Positions 9,436 through 19,187 of a DNA stretch of 20,678 nucleotides are shown here, one piece after another. Below the pieces are notes generated by a model that searched no databases, was not told the origin of the DNA, and saw only the letters and a program-made list of their open reading frames with translations. Each line of letters opens with the position of its first letter. Within the stretch, counting starts at the first letter, position 1. The stretch spans positions 1 through 20,678 of the forward strand of contig CAJNOQ010003312.1 in assembly GCA_905250885.1 (NCBI GenBank). The letters run 5' to 3'. This stretch comes from Didymodactylos carnosus (lineage: Eukaryota; Rotifera; Eurotatoria; Philodinida; Philodinidae). Both the position numbers and the translations under genes were made by a program.

Positions 9436-10694
9436 TCGTCTGGAGTCCCATGAAGATTATGAGATCATATACATTGTTCTGTCGAAGTTCTCAGAGACGA
9501 AAGCAGTGAGTAGATGAGGAAGTAATTTTATCGATTATCAAGCTAGATTGTACAAATATCTGTTTATTAAAACGGAAAATGCAGAGAATATATAGTAAAT
9601 AATCAAACTGAAGCCTTAGAAATACAAAACATTCAAGGACCCCCACCCTTCAAGAATTCTTTTTTTCGAGAGCACTCAATCTTCGTGAAATACTAAATAT
9701 GTACCCGACCTTAGATAGTTCTTAATAGAAATTTGAGCAAACAATATTGAGTTCTTCGAGAGTTATTCTAACATTAACGATAAAAAAGCAGGTGTCCGTC
9801 TGTCAAAGATTTTCTTTCGATTTTAATGCTGCAGACTTCGGGGTGGTGTCAGAATGCAGAGAAGACTTGCCCCTACAGCATAACAAAGCCAGTTCTAAAA
9901 AAAGAACTATTATTTGTTTTTTGGAAAGGTTTACGTTTACTAATCAGAAAACTGGATTTTTTCGTACACAACTACATTGAAAACAAAAATTCTGGCTCTG
10001 TTAGGTTTTAGCGCTGAGCTTTAGCTTCATTTTAAAACCTTCCCGAGTAATCTAGCATTTTAAATGACGGAGACATCTTTGACGCACAATCAGGTAAAAC
10101 AGAAAAAACAGTTTCCAGAACAAAACAAAATAAGTATCTTCTTTGATTATCGCGGCTTTTTCTTGAACACTGGTAGACGCAAAAACTGAAAGCAGTTGGT
10201 CGTAGGTTATCGACGATGGTGAATCGAATGAGCACATGTAGAGACATGTGCGACATATTTTTTCCCATATGTAAGCGTTGTTCCCACGGAAAACCCATCA
10301 AAAATCACTAGTTTATGAAAAAAAGACTATAAATTTACCTGCATCTAATACGTATGATATAACTGGTATTTTAAATAAAATACTACAAAAAAACACGTAA
10401 TTCTTTCATCACGACATTCTCAAGAAAAAAAGATTTTGATGTTGAATTTCTCAGAAAAACTTCTTTAAAACCCTGGTAAAACCAATAAATTCTAAGGCGT
10501 TCGAAAGTAAAAATCATAGGCTATATAAATATGGATAAATGTCAAAGTCAATATTTTTGTCAAAAATTGCTTTTTTCGAGGGAGGAGCCTTAACATTAAC
10601 TTTTGGATCATTTGAAAGTAGGGAATAAACAGCGTGGCTGATGCACCGCCAACCGAAGTATGTTCTCATTTGTTAACAGAATCGAGCGTTACAC
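9436..10694. other. Intergenic sequence without recognised features
   Basis: Short frames on both strands (for example near 9747-10011 and 10032-10301) lack conserved motifs, a start context or coding-like composition. No RNA gene, inverted repeat or minisatellite was recognised. Confidence 0.4.
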
Positions 10695-11106
10695 ATTATC
10701 GGTAGGCATGTACAGAGACCGAGACTCTCGGACGAGACAATCTCGGTCCAGGTGTTGTCTCGTTCCCGCTCGGTCTCAGCCTGTCTTGGTCTCGATCCGT
10801 CTCGATCTCGATGCGTCTCAATCTCGATCGGTCTCGGACTCGGTCTTGTTTTGGTCTTCTCGGATTTGTCGATTTTTTTCTTTCAGTTTCTTTTGCATTG
10901 TGCTTTTTACGCATCTCATTAGTGGACGGATCTTCGATGTTGATTATGCTAAGTTCTTAAAATTGCCTCTAAAGGCCTAGATTATTAGTGAAAATGAAGC
11001 TTTTCTCGCCAAACGACTCGAGAAATTTACAAAGATGAGAATGCGAACCGGAAACGAGACAGGCCGAGACCGTGAGGTTCGGTCTCGGTACATGCCTAAT
11101 TATCGC
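10695..11106. mobile_element. hAT-like non-autonomous element with GTCTCG repeats and 8-bp target duplication
   Basis: The element itself is 10703-11098 (396 bp). The left terminus is TAGGCATGTACAGAGACCGA; the reverse complement of the right terminus is TAGGCATGTACCGAGACCGA, 19 of 20 identical. The flanks ATTATCGG (10695-10702) and ATTATCGC (11099-11106) form an 8-bp direct repeat with one mismatch, as expected for hAT insertion. The left subterminal region (to about 10860) is dominated by GTCTCG/CTCGGT hexamer-like units, and the right (about 11042-11090) has the same motif inverted. The interior has no transposase, so mobilisation must have been in trans. Confidence 0.8.
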
Positions 11107-11866
11107 TTCGAGACCGGCATCAGCAAGTAGTTTCGAAATTGGGTTCTAGTATTTCCATTAACAACGAGAAAATTTCACATTGAGCAGCGAGCGTCGTCAC
11201 AAATCATATTGAATCACGATTTATAAACTACAAGAAACATCTTTTTTCTTGTGCCAAAACAATCAAGCTATTAAACTCATTGAAAAGTAAATCATTTCAA
11301 GACCTCGAACGACGTTTCTAATGGGATTGCTTGTCAGCTCAAAGCTACACAAATAAGAAGAACTTAATCGAGGGCTTTTCTTGTAAATTATATAACTATG
11401 CGAATAAAGGTCATGTAGAGCTGGGAGATGTCTCATTTTAATCAGAAATTTGTGGGCTACAATCATGCCTCATTAAAAATAGGTTTGAGTTATTTTTCAG
11501 AGTTTCTGAAAAACTGGTTTTCCAGAAAACCGGGTCTTTAAGAGTCATCGGCACGAATCGTTTTAGGGTATTTACTACCCCGCTGAGATCTAGCGATCCA
11601 TGCACAAATCATTGGAATCGGAAGGTTACACCTCGAAAGGTTCCCCGTAAGTGCTCGTGCTACGTGTGTATTATTTACGTGTGATTTGTTTTTGAACTAT
11701 GTTAGACTCATTAGAGCATTGTCTTTTTTTATGATTATCTTTTGAAATACATCTTTTTTGGAAATACGAAAAACAAACATCGTATCTAAACAAAATGCCG
11801 AAGCTCGTAGAAAATTTGTAACCAGCCCAGCTTCGCCGTGGGCATTTTTCTACGGAAAATAAAAAT
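11107..11866. other. Non-coding, partly interspersed repeat
   Basis: The segment at about 11400-11470 shares AGAGCTGGGAGATRTCTCAT and following bases with about 8045-8110, and less closely with about 20235-20275. The remainder shows no gene or structured feature. Confidence 0.45.
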
Positions 11867-11974
11867 TCCAAGTCATGACTGGTGACTTGACTTGACTTGA
11901 CTAGAGAAAATTTTTGATGACTTGACTTATGACTTGGAAAATCCGTGACTTGCCCAGCTCTGCATTAAGGGTAT
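11867..11974. repeat. Half of a hAT-like element with GACTT repeats
   Basis: Tandem GACTT/TGACTTG units (about 11870-11955) lead rightward to GTGACTTGCCCAGCTCTG, whose reverse complement CAGAGCTGGGCAAGTCAC looks like a hAT-type terminus. No matching left terminus is visible, so only one end appears to be preserved. Confidence 0.45.
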
Positions 11975-12000
11975 CAGTGCTTTCTTCAACACTAATTTCT

Positions 12001-12640
12001 TGCTTGATTCGTCGACACTATGTTTAGAAACAATTTAAGCTTAATTTTTGTTTCGTCGACAGCTTTTTTTTTATCCGTTGTAAAACACCAAATTATCAAG
12101 AAAAGATCAGAACTCTTCAACACCTATTGTTTTTGATACCTTACACAAAAAGTCATTTAAATTTATACTATTTTGTTTATATCTATCTTCCAAATTATGT
12201 AAACGATTATTACGATTAACATGTAATTTCTTACGTGGCGTTAAACTATTTTTAAACTACTTTTACTTAATTCATCCAGAGATTCCAACGATCTAAACAT
12301 ATAGTAGAGGCAAAATATAAGTATTCTTGATTGAAAGATGATTTTGTGAGTCCAATATCACTGATTAAAGTATATTTATACATTTTTTATTATAAACTGC
12401 AACTGTTTTCTGCACACTAATAGTTTTGTCGTAGATGTCCGTTGCTCACTTGATATTTTTTATTGAATTTTATCAACTTTTTTAAGATTTAAAATTGTAG
12501 TATACACTTTTATAATTGCAACCATAATTCCATATTTTACAACGGATAAAAAAAACTGTCGACGAAACAAGAACCAAGCTTAATTGCTTCTAAACATAGT
12601 GTCGACCAACCAAGCTAAAAAAAAGTGTCGACGAACCGAT
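12001..12640. mobile_element. Fold-back element with GTCGAC-containing arms
   Basis: Arms at 12001-12090 and 12532-12618 are inverted copies (about 85 percent). Shared landmarks are GTCGACACTATGTTTAGAA, TTAAGCTT, TTTCGTCGACAG and TTATCCGTTGTAAAA. TGTCGAC-type motifs occur five times in the element: near 12010 and 12055 on the minus strand and near 12559, 12600 and 12627 on the plus strand. The interior of about 440 bp is AT-rich and has no gene. Confidence 0.65.
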
Positions 12641-13117
12641 TAAGAAATCCCTAGTCGACTTTTTTCGAAAAGTCTCCGAAAAATGTATAATCTCCAGTGA
12701 TCTCCCCTAAAACTGCTCGAGGAATCACCTTCAGACTCCCCAGGGACTTCACCAGGACGTGGCGACTAGAGATTATTGTCGACGAAACAAGAATGGATCA
12801 CGACATTAAGATACATTCGGAAGAGAACAGCCATCAGAAGAAAGGAACAAAGAAAGGAACATGTGTATAGCAACGAAGAGAAACATTGTTCTCCACGTGT
12901 GTATAGTCCATGACACAAATAGATAAAGAGGATAGATAAAGGTCTCTTCTTCTCCGAATGTCTCCTAATGTTACATTCGGATATGAATACGTGACATACA
13001 GAAAAAGAAAAAGAAGACTTGCACGCTAGAATTCTGTTATCTTTCAATAAAGTTTTTCTTCACTCAAGCGAATACGTTTTCATTTCTTGAAAAACTAAAA
13101 CTGATAGGTTTTTAAGG
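12641..13117. other. Non-coding stretch, possible retroelement remnant
   Basis: A sixth TGTCGACGAAACAAGAA motif sits at 12777-12793. The following sequence, less AT-rich than its surroundings, ends near a canonical AATAAA at 13046-13051. This could be a solo LTR or a transcribed-element tail, but no second LTR, primer site or coding sequence is visible. The minus-strand frame over 12766-13047 has no recognisable motif. Confidence 0.3.
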
Positions 13118-13460
13118 TAACCTAAAGGCCGGTTTTAGACTTTGCAGACTCTTTTTAGATCGTTTTCTGATTATTTTAATGATATCGTTTTAAGGCCTTA
13201 AATAGATCAGACCGTATCTATAAAAGTCTAACAATGGCTTTATAATGATGTTTTGGACAATCGAATTTTCACTAAAATACTGGCTATAAATAAGCCACTT
13301 TTAAGTCGTTCTTTCCTAAGGCGTAAAAGATGTCAATTAATCGGCATTTAAAAGTTCATTTACAGATCCTATAAAGAGCTAACATAAGACCTTAAAATAA
13401 TTCGTAGCCAAATGACACTGGTTTAAGACCTTAAAGTGGCCGTTTGAATCGCTTAAAAAG
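13118..13460. repeat. Degenerate repeat rich in AGGCC / AGACCTTAA motifs
   Basis: Recurring short motifs (AAGGCC, AAGACCTTAAA twice, GGCCGTTT) suggest an eroded element of the same general style as the one at 17160-17480. Clear terminal repeats are not visible. Confidence 0.3.
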
Positions 13461-14470
13461 AACGTAAAACAGTGTAAAAAAGTGTATTCGAAAGAGAGCA
13501 ATTTTTTGTAGCAGATTTTCATTTTGACAGAATGTGATTAAGCAGTTTTGTTATCTAAATAAAAGAGAATAATAATTTAATAAATCTTTTTTATTGAAAA
13601 TTTACAGAAAAATCGAAGGAACAGTGGTAGTGGCTTGACGTATAAAAGACGTTAGAAAATCTAAAAGATAAGAATTAAATGTTAGATTTATTGCTAGAAA
13701 GAGAAAAATATCGAAAGTAAGGTGTTCTCATTTGAGTAATTGAGAAGAAAGTCACGTAATTCAGCTATAGTTTAGACAATTCATGAATAGTTTGCTCGAA
13801 ATCTTTATTGAGACTTTTACGTTTTCTTTCTCACACTCTGAAACACAGCACTTCGCTCATTTCACGCAGTTATTGAAACAAAGTCATTTGAGCTAAAAAG
13901 ATGGACAATATCAGCCGAAGAAATGAACTGGATGCTCTAAATTTTTAAAGAATGTGAAGCAACTTCTAAAGATTCAAGATCTTTCGGTTTTGTTTGAAAC
14001 TATTTTTGTCTAAAATCCTAATGCATCGAAAATAAACAACATATAAACAAACACTTGAGAACAACCATAGCAGCGGAATGAGACAATAAATGATCTAAAA
14101 TCTAATGCAATTATCAATGAATAGTGACAGTAATTATTATAATCTAGCGGCCATGGGGAAAAAAGTTCTTCCTATTCTGTTTTTTCGTCGATTTTTGCAG
14201 GCGTTTTCCCTACCTTAAATATATTGCAAAATAATCGCCTTTAATAATTACCCATTCCAAATAAATTTGGGCTTGAAATGTTCAAAATACACTAGCTTAA
14301 AAAATACTTAACATTCAAAATAAATTTGAGCAGAAGTAATTACAAATACACTTAGACTACCCTAATGATATGAATAGATGCAGAGTCTATACATAGTGGA
14401 GCGCATAATAACAACAGGCGCTTTGCTCCTAAAGAATTCGAGAAAAAAAGCAGAAGGCATCTCATTGGTT
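13461..14470. other. Non-coding flank of the SGNH relic, with one diverged duplication
   Basis: No gene was found. Two diverged copies of an approximately 48-bp segment sharing AATAAATTTGRGC and AATACACT lie at about 14246-14295 and 14304-14352, a 58-bp step. The rest is AT-rich and featureless. Confidence 0.45.
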
Positions 14471-14476
14471 TTTATT
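14471..14476 (-). promoter_or_regulatory. Poly(A) signal AATAAA of the SGNH relic
   Basis: On the minus strand AATAAA follows immediately after the TGA stop of the SGNH-hydrolase relic. Position and orientation fit a former 3' end processing signal, though it is unusually close to the stop. Confidence 0.4.
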
Positions 14477-14986
14477 TCAATGCTCAGAGATGATTTCTAC
14501 AATTTGTTTCATCCCTTCAAAGGACAAGTGAAGTTCATCCGGTAAAAGATGAGCTTTACTTATTTCTAGGTCCGACAAACCAAAAATTAATTTGTTAGAT
14601 AGATTTGTTTTTAGTTTCTCAAGTTTTGTATTAAAAAACTTTGCGCGTTTTTTAAGATTTCTGCTGCCGTTATCACCGTTGGGTCTAAATAAAACACTCT
14701 TTTGGTACGGAATGGAACTTTCATCAACGTTAAAAGGACTGATGGATATTTTTGATTCATCAATTTCATCAGTTCTTGCATTTTTTTCATTGCCAGATGT
14801 GAATTTGTATGTGCTAATGTATTCGTTCCTATCATAACATAAAACTTTACGTTTCTGAAACAAATCAATTAAACGAGTAATATTGCATCCGCTTATCGAT
14901 AATACTTCATTCTCGAATTCATTTGATTCTGATGATAACAGTCTCGAAGCTACGTCACGCAGAAGACTATCTCCGATTAGCAACAT
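14477..14986 (-). pseudogene. SGNH/GDSL-hydrolase-like gene with two frame changes
   Basis: Known: SGNH hydrolases use Ser in GDS, Gly in block II, Asn in block III and a DxxH pair in block V. Seen: the first frame carries LLIGDSLLRD and ISGCNI. Near 14840 the similarity moves to the next frame with FYVMIGTNTLAH (block III, GTN). Between about 14700 and 14650 it returns to the first frame with NLKKRAKFFN and DELHLSFEG (block V). The blocks are in the correct order and total about 165-170 residues. The first frame happens to stay open throughout, so a continuous 170-residue product is possible but would lack block III. The start at 14986 is an ATG directly after a TTGTTGCGTTGCAG acceptor-like site, so an upstream exon may have existed. 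Some LINE ORFs carry a related esterase domain, but no reverse transcriptase lies nearby. Confidence 0.7.
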
Positions 14987-16214
14987 CTGCAACGCAACAA
15001 AAGCCGAAAAATACAGCAATAACCGAGCAGGACAACATTCTTATGAATGAATCTATTTCTGAAACGTGAAATCAAAATATCTTCAAGTAGCACAAAATAA
15101 ATTAGATTAGAAGCCACATTTGACAAATGAATCTCAGAACAAAATATGTTAATAAGCTTATTTTTTTCTAACGGTCTTATAGCCTAAAAATGCTAATCGG
15201 CAAAGCCTGAAGGTCAAACAGGAAGACTGAAACAAAATAAGAACACCTCACAGTCTGGAGCTCCTCTTCTACTTCCAAATTTTTTCTGTAGCATAAATAA
15301 AAACAAACAGACAAAACGACCATAGAATAGAATCTGAGCGAAGAACAGTCATCCAAAACTCAATGGTTTGACAGAAAAACGTTCGACAAAAGCTAAGAAC
15401 CATCATCGTAGACTGCACTCGTTATTAGCATTTGATCACAATCAACGCTTCTCCTCAATTTGCGCCGATATTATGCATTTTCATAAATAAATATTTAATG
15501 TATCACAATATCCATTTATTTTGTCATAAACGATCACACTTTATATACCGTTCGATAGAGAATTTCACAGGCTACAAAATAAACTATAACGCATTATTTT
15601 CAAAGTTTGTCTTTGTAAACGCATCGGACAAATACTTGCCGGGTATCTCGATGTGTTGCCTATAGTGGCATATAAAAATGGTTATAGTTTCTTCTACAGA
15701 CAGAGATTTGGCATAGTTTTGTATATAGTAAGATGCAGAATTGAAAGGGCTACCGAATGAAGTACAACGTAGTTTCTCAAATCCGAATTTAAGTATTTCT
15801 TGATGGTACCGATGTCTTCTATTTTCGCAACACGCCAGAAGTAAAGTGAGTATTTCAGAAAATTATAAAATGTCAGACGTGCACATCATTATTTCCCAAA
15901 CTACAGCCAAGACGAATTACCATTCTATAACATTTGTGAAACTCGTCTGATATAACATATAAACTTTTAGCGGATATCTACACCTTTACCGTAGGATATA
16001 ACAAATTTTTCAGCGGACAAGCTGTGCTAGGTGCCCTTCTTGCCACATGTATCATCTTTATATTTTTGTTGTGTAAATAAAGTCGTTTACTTATGACTGT
16101 TCTTGTTTAGACTTGGACTTTACCTGTGAGAATGATTTACTTCTGCTGTGCAGCATGGATCTGATGAAAGCATATATGAATGAAACCATGATTAGATCAT
16201 CACGATTTGACTAT
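14987..16214. other. Intergenic sequence without recognised genes
   Basis: Any upstream exon of the SGNH relic would lie here on the minus strand but cannot be identified. GAGAATTTCACRGGCTACAA at about 15558-15577 recurs at about 20252. The forward frame 15432-15665 shows no known motif. Confidence 0.4.
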
Positions 16215-16499
16215 TGTCAGAATCAAAATGGCGATTATTGTAAGAGATGCGTTTCAAAGTGCAATGATTTCGGATATTTTTCGGATAACTTCTCACAAAA
16301 ATGAGACAGAGACCCGCGGTTTGCAGGTTTGAAAACTTGACACGTGAACACATATTTTTGTAAGCAAAAGCCAATTTTCGAAAAACTTCTGAAGCGGGTT
16401 TCTCAGATCTTTGGAAACCTAGCTTGGGTTTTCCAAAATTTACATAGAAATGTATTGATTTTGTTGCTGTCAGAATCAAAATGGCGATTATTGTAAGAG
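16215..16499. repeat. Exact 32-bp direct repeat bracketing a repeat copy
   Basis: Positions 16215-16246 and 16468-16499 are identical over 32 bases (each begins TGTCAGAATCAAAATGGCGA), offset by 253 bp. The sequence between contains a copy of the interspersed family also seen at 19331-19520. Open frames on both strands across this block are built from repeat sequence. Confidence 0.85.
16284..16465 (+). repeat. Interspersed repeat, copy 1
   Basis: Begins GATAACTTCTCACAAAAATG and runs through GAGACAGAGACCCGCGG, TTTGAAAACT, ACACATATTT, TGAAGCGG and TTTACATAGAAATGTATTGA. The same series of blocks in the same order is found at 19331-19520. No coding potential. Confidence 0.65.
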
Positions 16500-17159
16500 G
16501 AAAGAAGACGAATTTTTGTTTGGCTTTCCAACTCAATAAAAGTTTAGTACAGATAAGAGAAAATGGAATGTAAGAAAGAATTAAAACGCATTGGGAATGT
16601 AAACAGAAACTAGACATTATAAACTTCAGAATTTTTCCCAGTTCTGTAGCGCTCGTAGGTACAAAGTACGTGTAAGTTCGTAGACTACTGTAATCGCTTG
16701 AAGAATAAGCAGTTTCTGAGATAAGGATCTGTACAAGGAAGACTTATAACGAACTATTGGGATATTTTTGTCCAGTGCCTAGTACCGGAACAGAAGGCGA
16801 TATGAATGTGACACAATACATGTGCTATGAGCCAAACAGTTCAAATCCATATAAAATCAGAAAAAAAATTCAATAATCAAACGATCAGAAACGAGGCAGA
16901 AAAAAGTTCAATAATTAAAAGATCTGTGTCACACAAATAAAAACTGTTTATATGTAACAAAGTTTAGACATTTAGAGTTTGAAACTTGTAATAACTACAC
17001 TAGCGATTAATCGTTAGTGTAGCCGAAGAGCATTTTGAAATATCGACGGAATCCGCAGCAACAATATTACTTGGCCGTTAGATTATTAGTGTCAATCCTA
17101 TTCAAACGTTTACTAATTATAAAATCTTATAAATTTCTTTACCTCCATTAAGAAAATAA
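16500..17159. other. Intergenic sequence without recognised features
   Basis: No gene was recognised. An imperfect palindrome around TACACTAGCGATTAATCGTTAGTGTAG (16995-17021) gives a hairpin with an 11-bp stem. A short duplicated segment (AAAAAGTTCAATAAT / AAAAATTCAATAAT) lies near 16863-16918. Confidence 0.4.
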
Positions 17160-17480
17160 TAAACGACACTTTTAAGTGGCTTTTAACAGACCGTTTTTAG
17201 GCCGTTTTTAGAAAGATGTGAAAATAAGCCGTTCATTATCAGTCACTATCTCATAAAATAAATGATCCTAAAAATGACCGTTTATGACGTTGTTAATGGA
17301 CCGTTTTCATCCCGTGCCGTTTATAAGCCGTTTTCAGGTCGTTTTTCCTTCGACTGAAAAACGGCTAGTTAAAGAGATCTGTTTTTCGTCTTTTTTACGC
17401 TTTTAATGATCTTTAACTAGGCCCTTTTTAGGAAGACTTTAAATTGCTCATTAACTGGCCATTAATGGCTTATGTTTTTC
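17160..17480. repeat. Repeat of RCCGTTTT motifs
   Basis: Between about 17189 and 17366 the motif RCCGTTT or close variants occurs roughly nine times, on both strands, separated by AT-rich spacers. It resembles a subterminal-repeat-rich element, but termini and target duplication are not evident. Confidence 0.4.
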
Positions 17481-17900
17481 CACCTGGGAGGCCATATGCA
17501 CTACACTAACTACAATCTATTTCAAAGTACAGGACCGTGGCTGTTTTATGAATAGCTTCCGAACGATTAGAGATAGAAACTCGCGGTTTTCATCATTGAA
17601 AGAAGAGACATGGGGCATATTTCCATAAGTAGCAACAGCACAATGGTTTTGAACAGAAGATTGAGGAGACTACGCTGAGAAGTCATATTGGTACTAAATT
17701 TAAATTCTCAAAGTTCACGTAAAAGAAATCTAAATCGAACGAATTCAAATGAAGTTTCGCTTTCGAATTAAGGTCACATTAAGTTGAACTGTTGATATTT
17801 CTCATGAAACTCTTCTTACCTACGAAATTGAAAAGTCAGTTTTCGTTTTTATAACGGAAAGAAAGCATTTTCCCGAATAAAAGTGTTACTAACTATCCAG
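17481..17900. other. Non-coding sequence upstream of the PARP-like relic
   Basis: A short copy of the interspersed repeat lies at 17551-17602 (AATAGCTTCC, then AGAGATAGAAACTCGCGG). The end of the stretch, TTACTAACTATCCAG at 17886-17900, looks like a branch point and splice acceptor in front of the PARP-like coding frame. Confidence 0.45.
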
Positions 17901-19103
17901 GCAAAGAAGAACAATCATATCAAATATTAAACGAATTGGCAAATCAGTTTGACGAGTGTAACTGTCAACAAATTCCGGTAATTAGTAGAGATGATCCATT
18001 ATTCTCGAAACGTGTCAATAAGTTAGATCAAATTGTTGTTAAAATGGGTGAACAAATGTCAGCAATATCGTCTGTCTTTACTTCATCATCTTATTTGATT
18101 TCTTCATCACTTGGCAGGCAAATGGTCGCGTTACAACGTATTAATTATGAAAAAAATCCTGTATATCTCGATCTTATGTGTTATATGTTATTAAACTCGA
18201 AAAGTAATTTTCAACAATTTTGGCTTCTACATTTATTACATAATATAATTGATCAATGTAATTCAAACAGATAGAACAAATTCACTCTTCATTACATCTA
18301 TACAATCCACCAGATCAACAACCAGAATCCACCAGACTCAAACAAAAATTACATTTATTGAAGTTAATAAATCGATTACTTCAGTTCTCAACTGATAAAA
18401 TTAACAAAGATTCATACTGGTGGAAGGAAGTTGAAAATCGATTTTTCAATAGTTTATCTGGTGTTGAACAATATCGTATAACCAAAATCTATATAATTAG
18501 AAACAAAAAGTTGCAGGAACAGTTTGAATTAGCTTCTAATCAAATATTTATGAATAACGGTGAACGATCGTTCGAATAGTCAAGTAATATGTCATTTATG
18601 TGTAAAAAACAGTGGCATACCATTTACAGACGAAGAGATAAAAACTACCCAATATCTGAATAATGCTCAAACAACTTTATGTTTATCACGGCTCTTCATT
18701 CGAATGTTTACGTCAAATAGCTGAAAATGGTTTTTTAGCACCAAGTGATTTTAAACATATGAATGATAAAAAATTACAATCCAAAGGTATTGAAATCTTA
18801 GATCCCGGTTATTTTGGTAATGGTATTTACCAAGGATTTGCTGCTGATTATGCTATCTACTATTCCAAAAAGTATAAAAGATCAAATGAAATAATGATGA
18901 GTTGTGTTTTACCAGGTGAATCGTTTTTAGTTGAAAAAGGACAAAAAAAATATGGAAAACCATGCGAATTAGGCCATCATTCTCACAGATCACCTGAAGG
19001 AAAGGAAATTGTTTTGTTTCAATCTTGTCAAATATTACCATTGTTTATTATCGAATTTGAAAAAATTCCGAATCAGAAAATTACTGAAGAGCCATTGGAA
19101 TAA
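17901..19103 (+). pseudogene. PARP-type ADP-ribosyltransferase gene broken by three frame changes
   Basis: Coding similarity continues through four frames: about 17901-18273 (through LLHLLHNIIDQC), about 18269-18560 (IEQIHSSLHLYNPP, SYWWKEVENRFFNSL), about 18560-18660 (NSQVICHLCVKNSGIPF), and 18663-19103. None of the junctions lies in a long homopolymer. The last frame (146 residues) is the catalytic part. HGS gives His9, YFGNGIY gives Tyr55, and KEIVLFQSCQI aligns with the PARP block carrying catalytic Glu (Glu115), so the H-Y-E triad typical of PARP/tankyrase enzymes is kept. Known: such enzymes move ADP-ribose from NAD+ to proteins, as mono- or poly-ADP-ribose. The upstream part has no domain I can name. 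An acceptor-like CAG at 17898-17900 suggests missing 5' exons. Assembly errors are a less likely alternative to pseudogenisation. Confidence 0.8.
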
Positions 19104-19181
19104 TACTAGATTGCAAAAAGTCTATCTAGTCGTACTCTTAATTTCTTTTACCATATTCTAACCATCATACCTACGATTAAA

Positions 19182-19187
19182 AATAAA
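19182..19187 (+). promoter_or_regulatory. Poly(A) signal AATAAA downstream of the PARP-like relic
   Basis: A canonical AATAAA about 80 bp after the last stop codon of the PARP-like sequence, in the right orientation and distance for 3' end formation. Confidence 0.45.

Noticed and set aside
9311-9517. Two forward frames with repeated Leu-Gln-Gly or Asp-Ser-Lys
   Set aside because: They follow the GGACTCCAA array; no conserved sequence outside it.
10660-10980. Forward and reverse frames rich in Arg, Ser and Asp
   Set aside because: They translate the GTCTCG hexamer region of the hAT-like element and span its terminus.
12766-13047. 93-residue minus-strand frame
   Set aside because: No recognisable motif, no splice or start support; the AATAAA in the area is on the opposite strand.
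14690-14845. Treating the displaced middle of the SGNH gene as an intron, given a GTAAAG at its start
   Set aside because: The supposed intron contains the conserved block III (IGTNTLAH), so it is coding sequence in a shifted frame.
16192-16617. 141-residue minus-strand open frame
   Set aside because: Most of it runs through the interspersed repeat and both 32-bp repeats, and the repeat copy at 19331 does not preserve the frame.
18258-18270. A GT...AG stretch at the first frame change of the PARP-like gene, as a possible intron
   Set aside because: Only 13 bp, far too short, and removing it does not restore the downstream frame.
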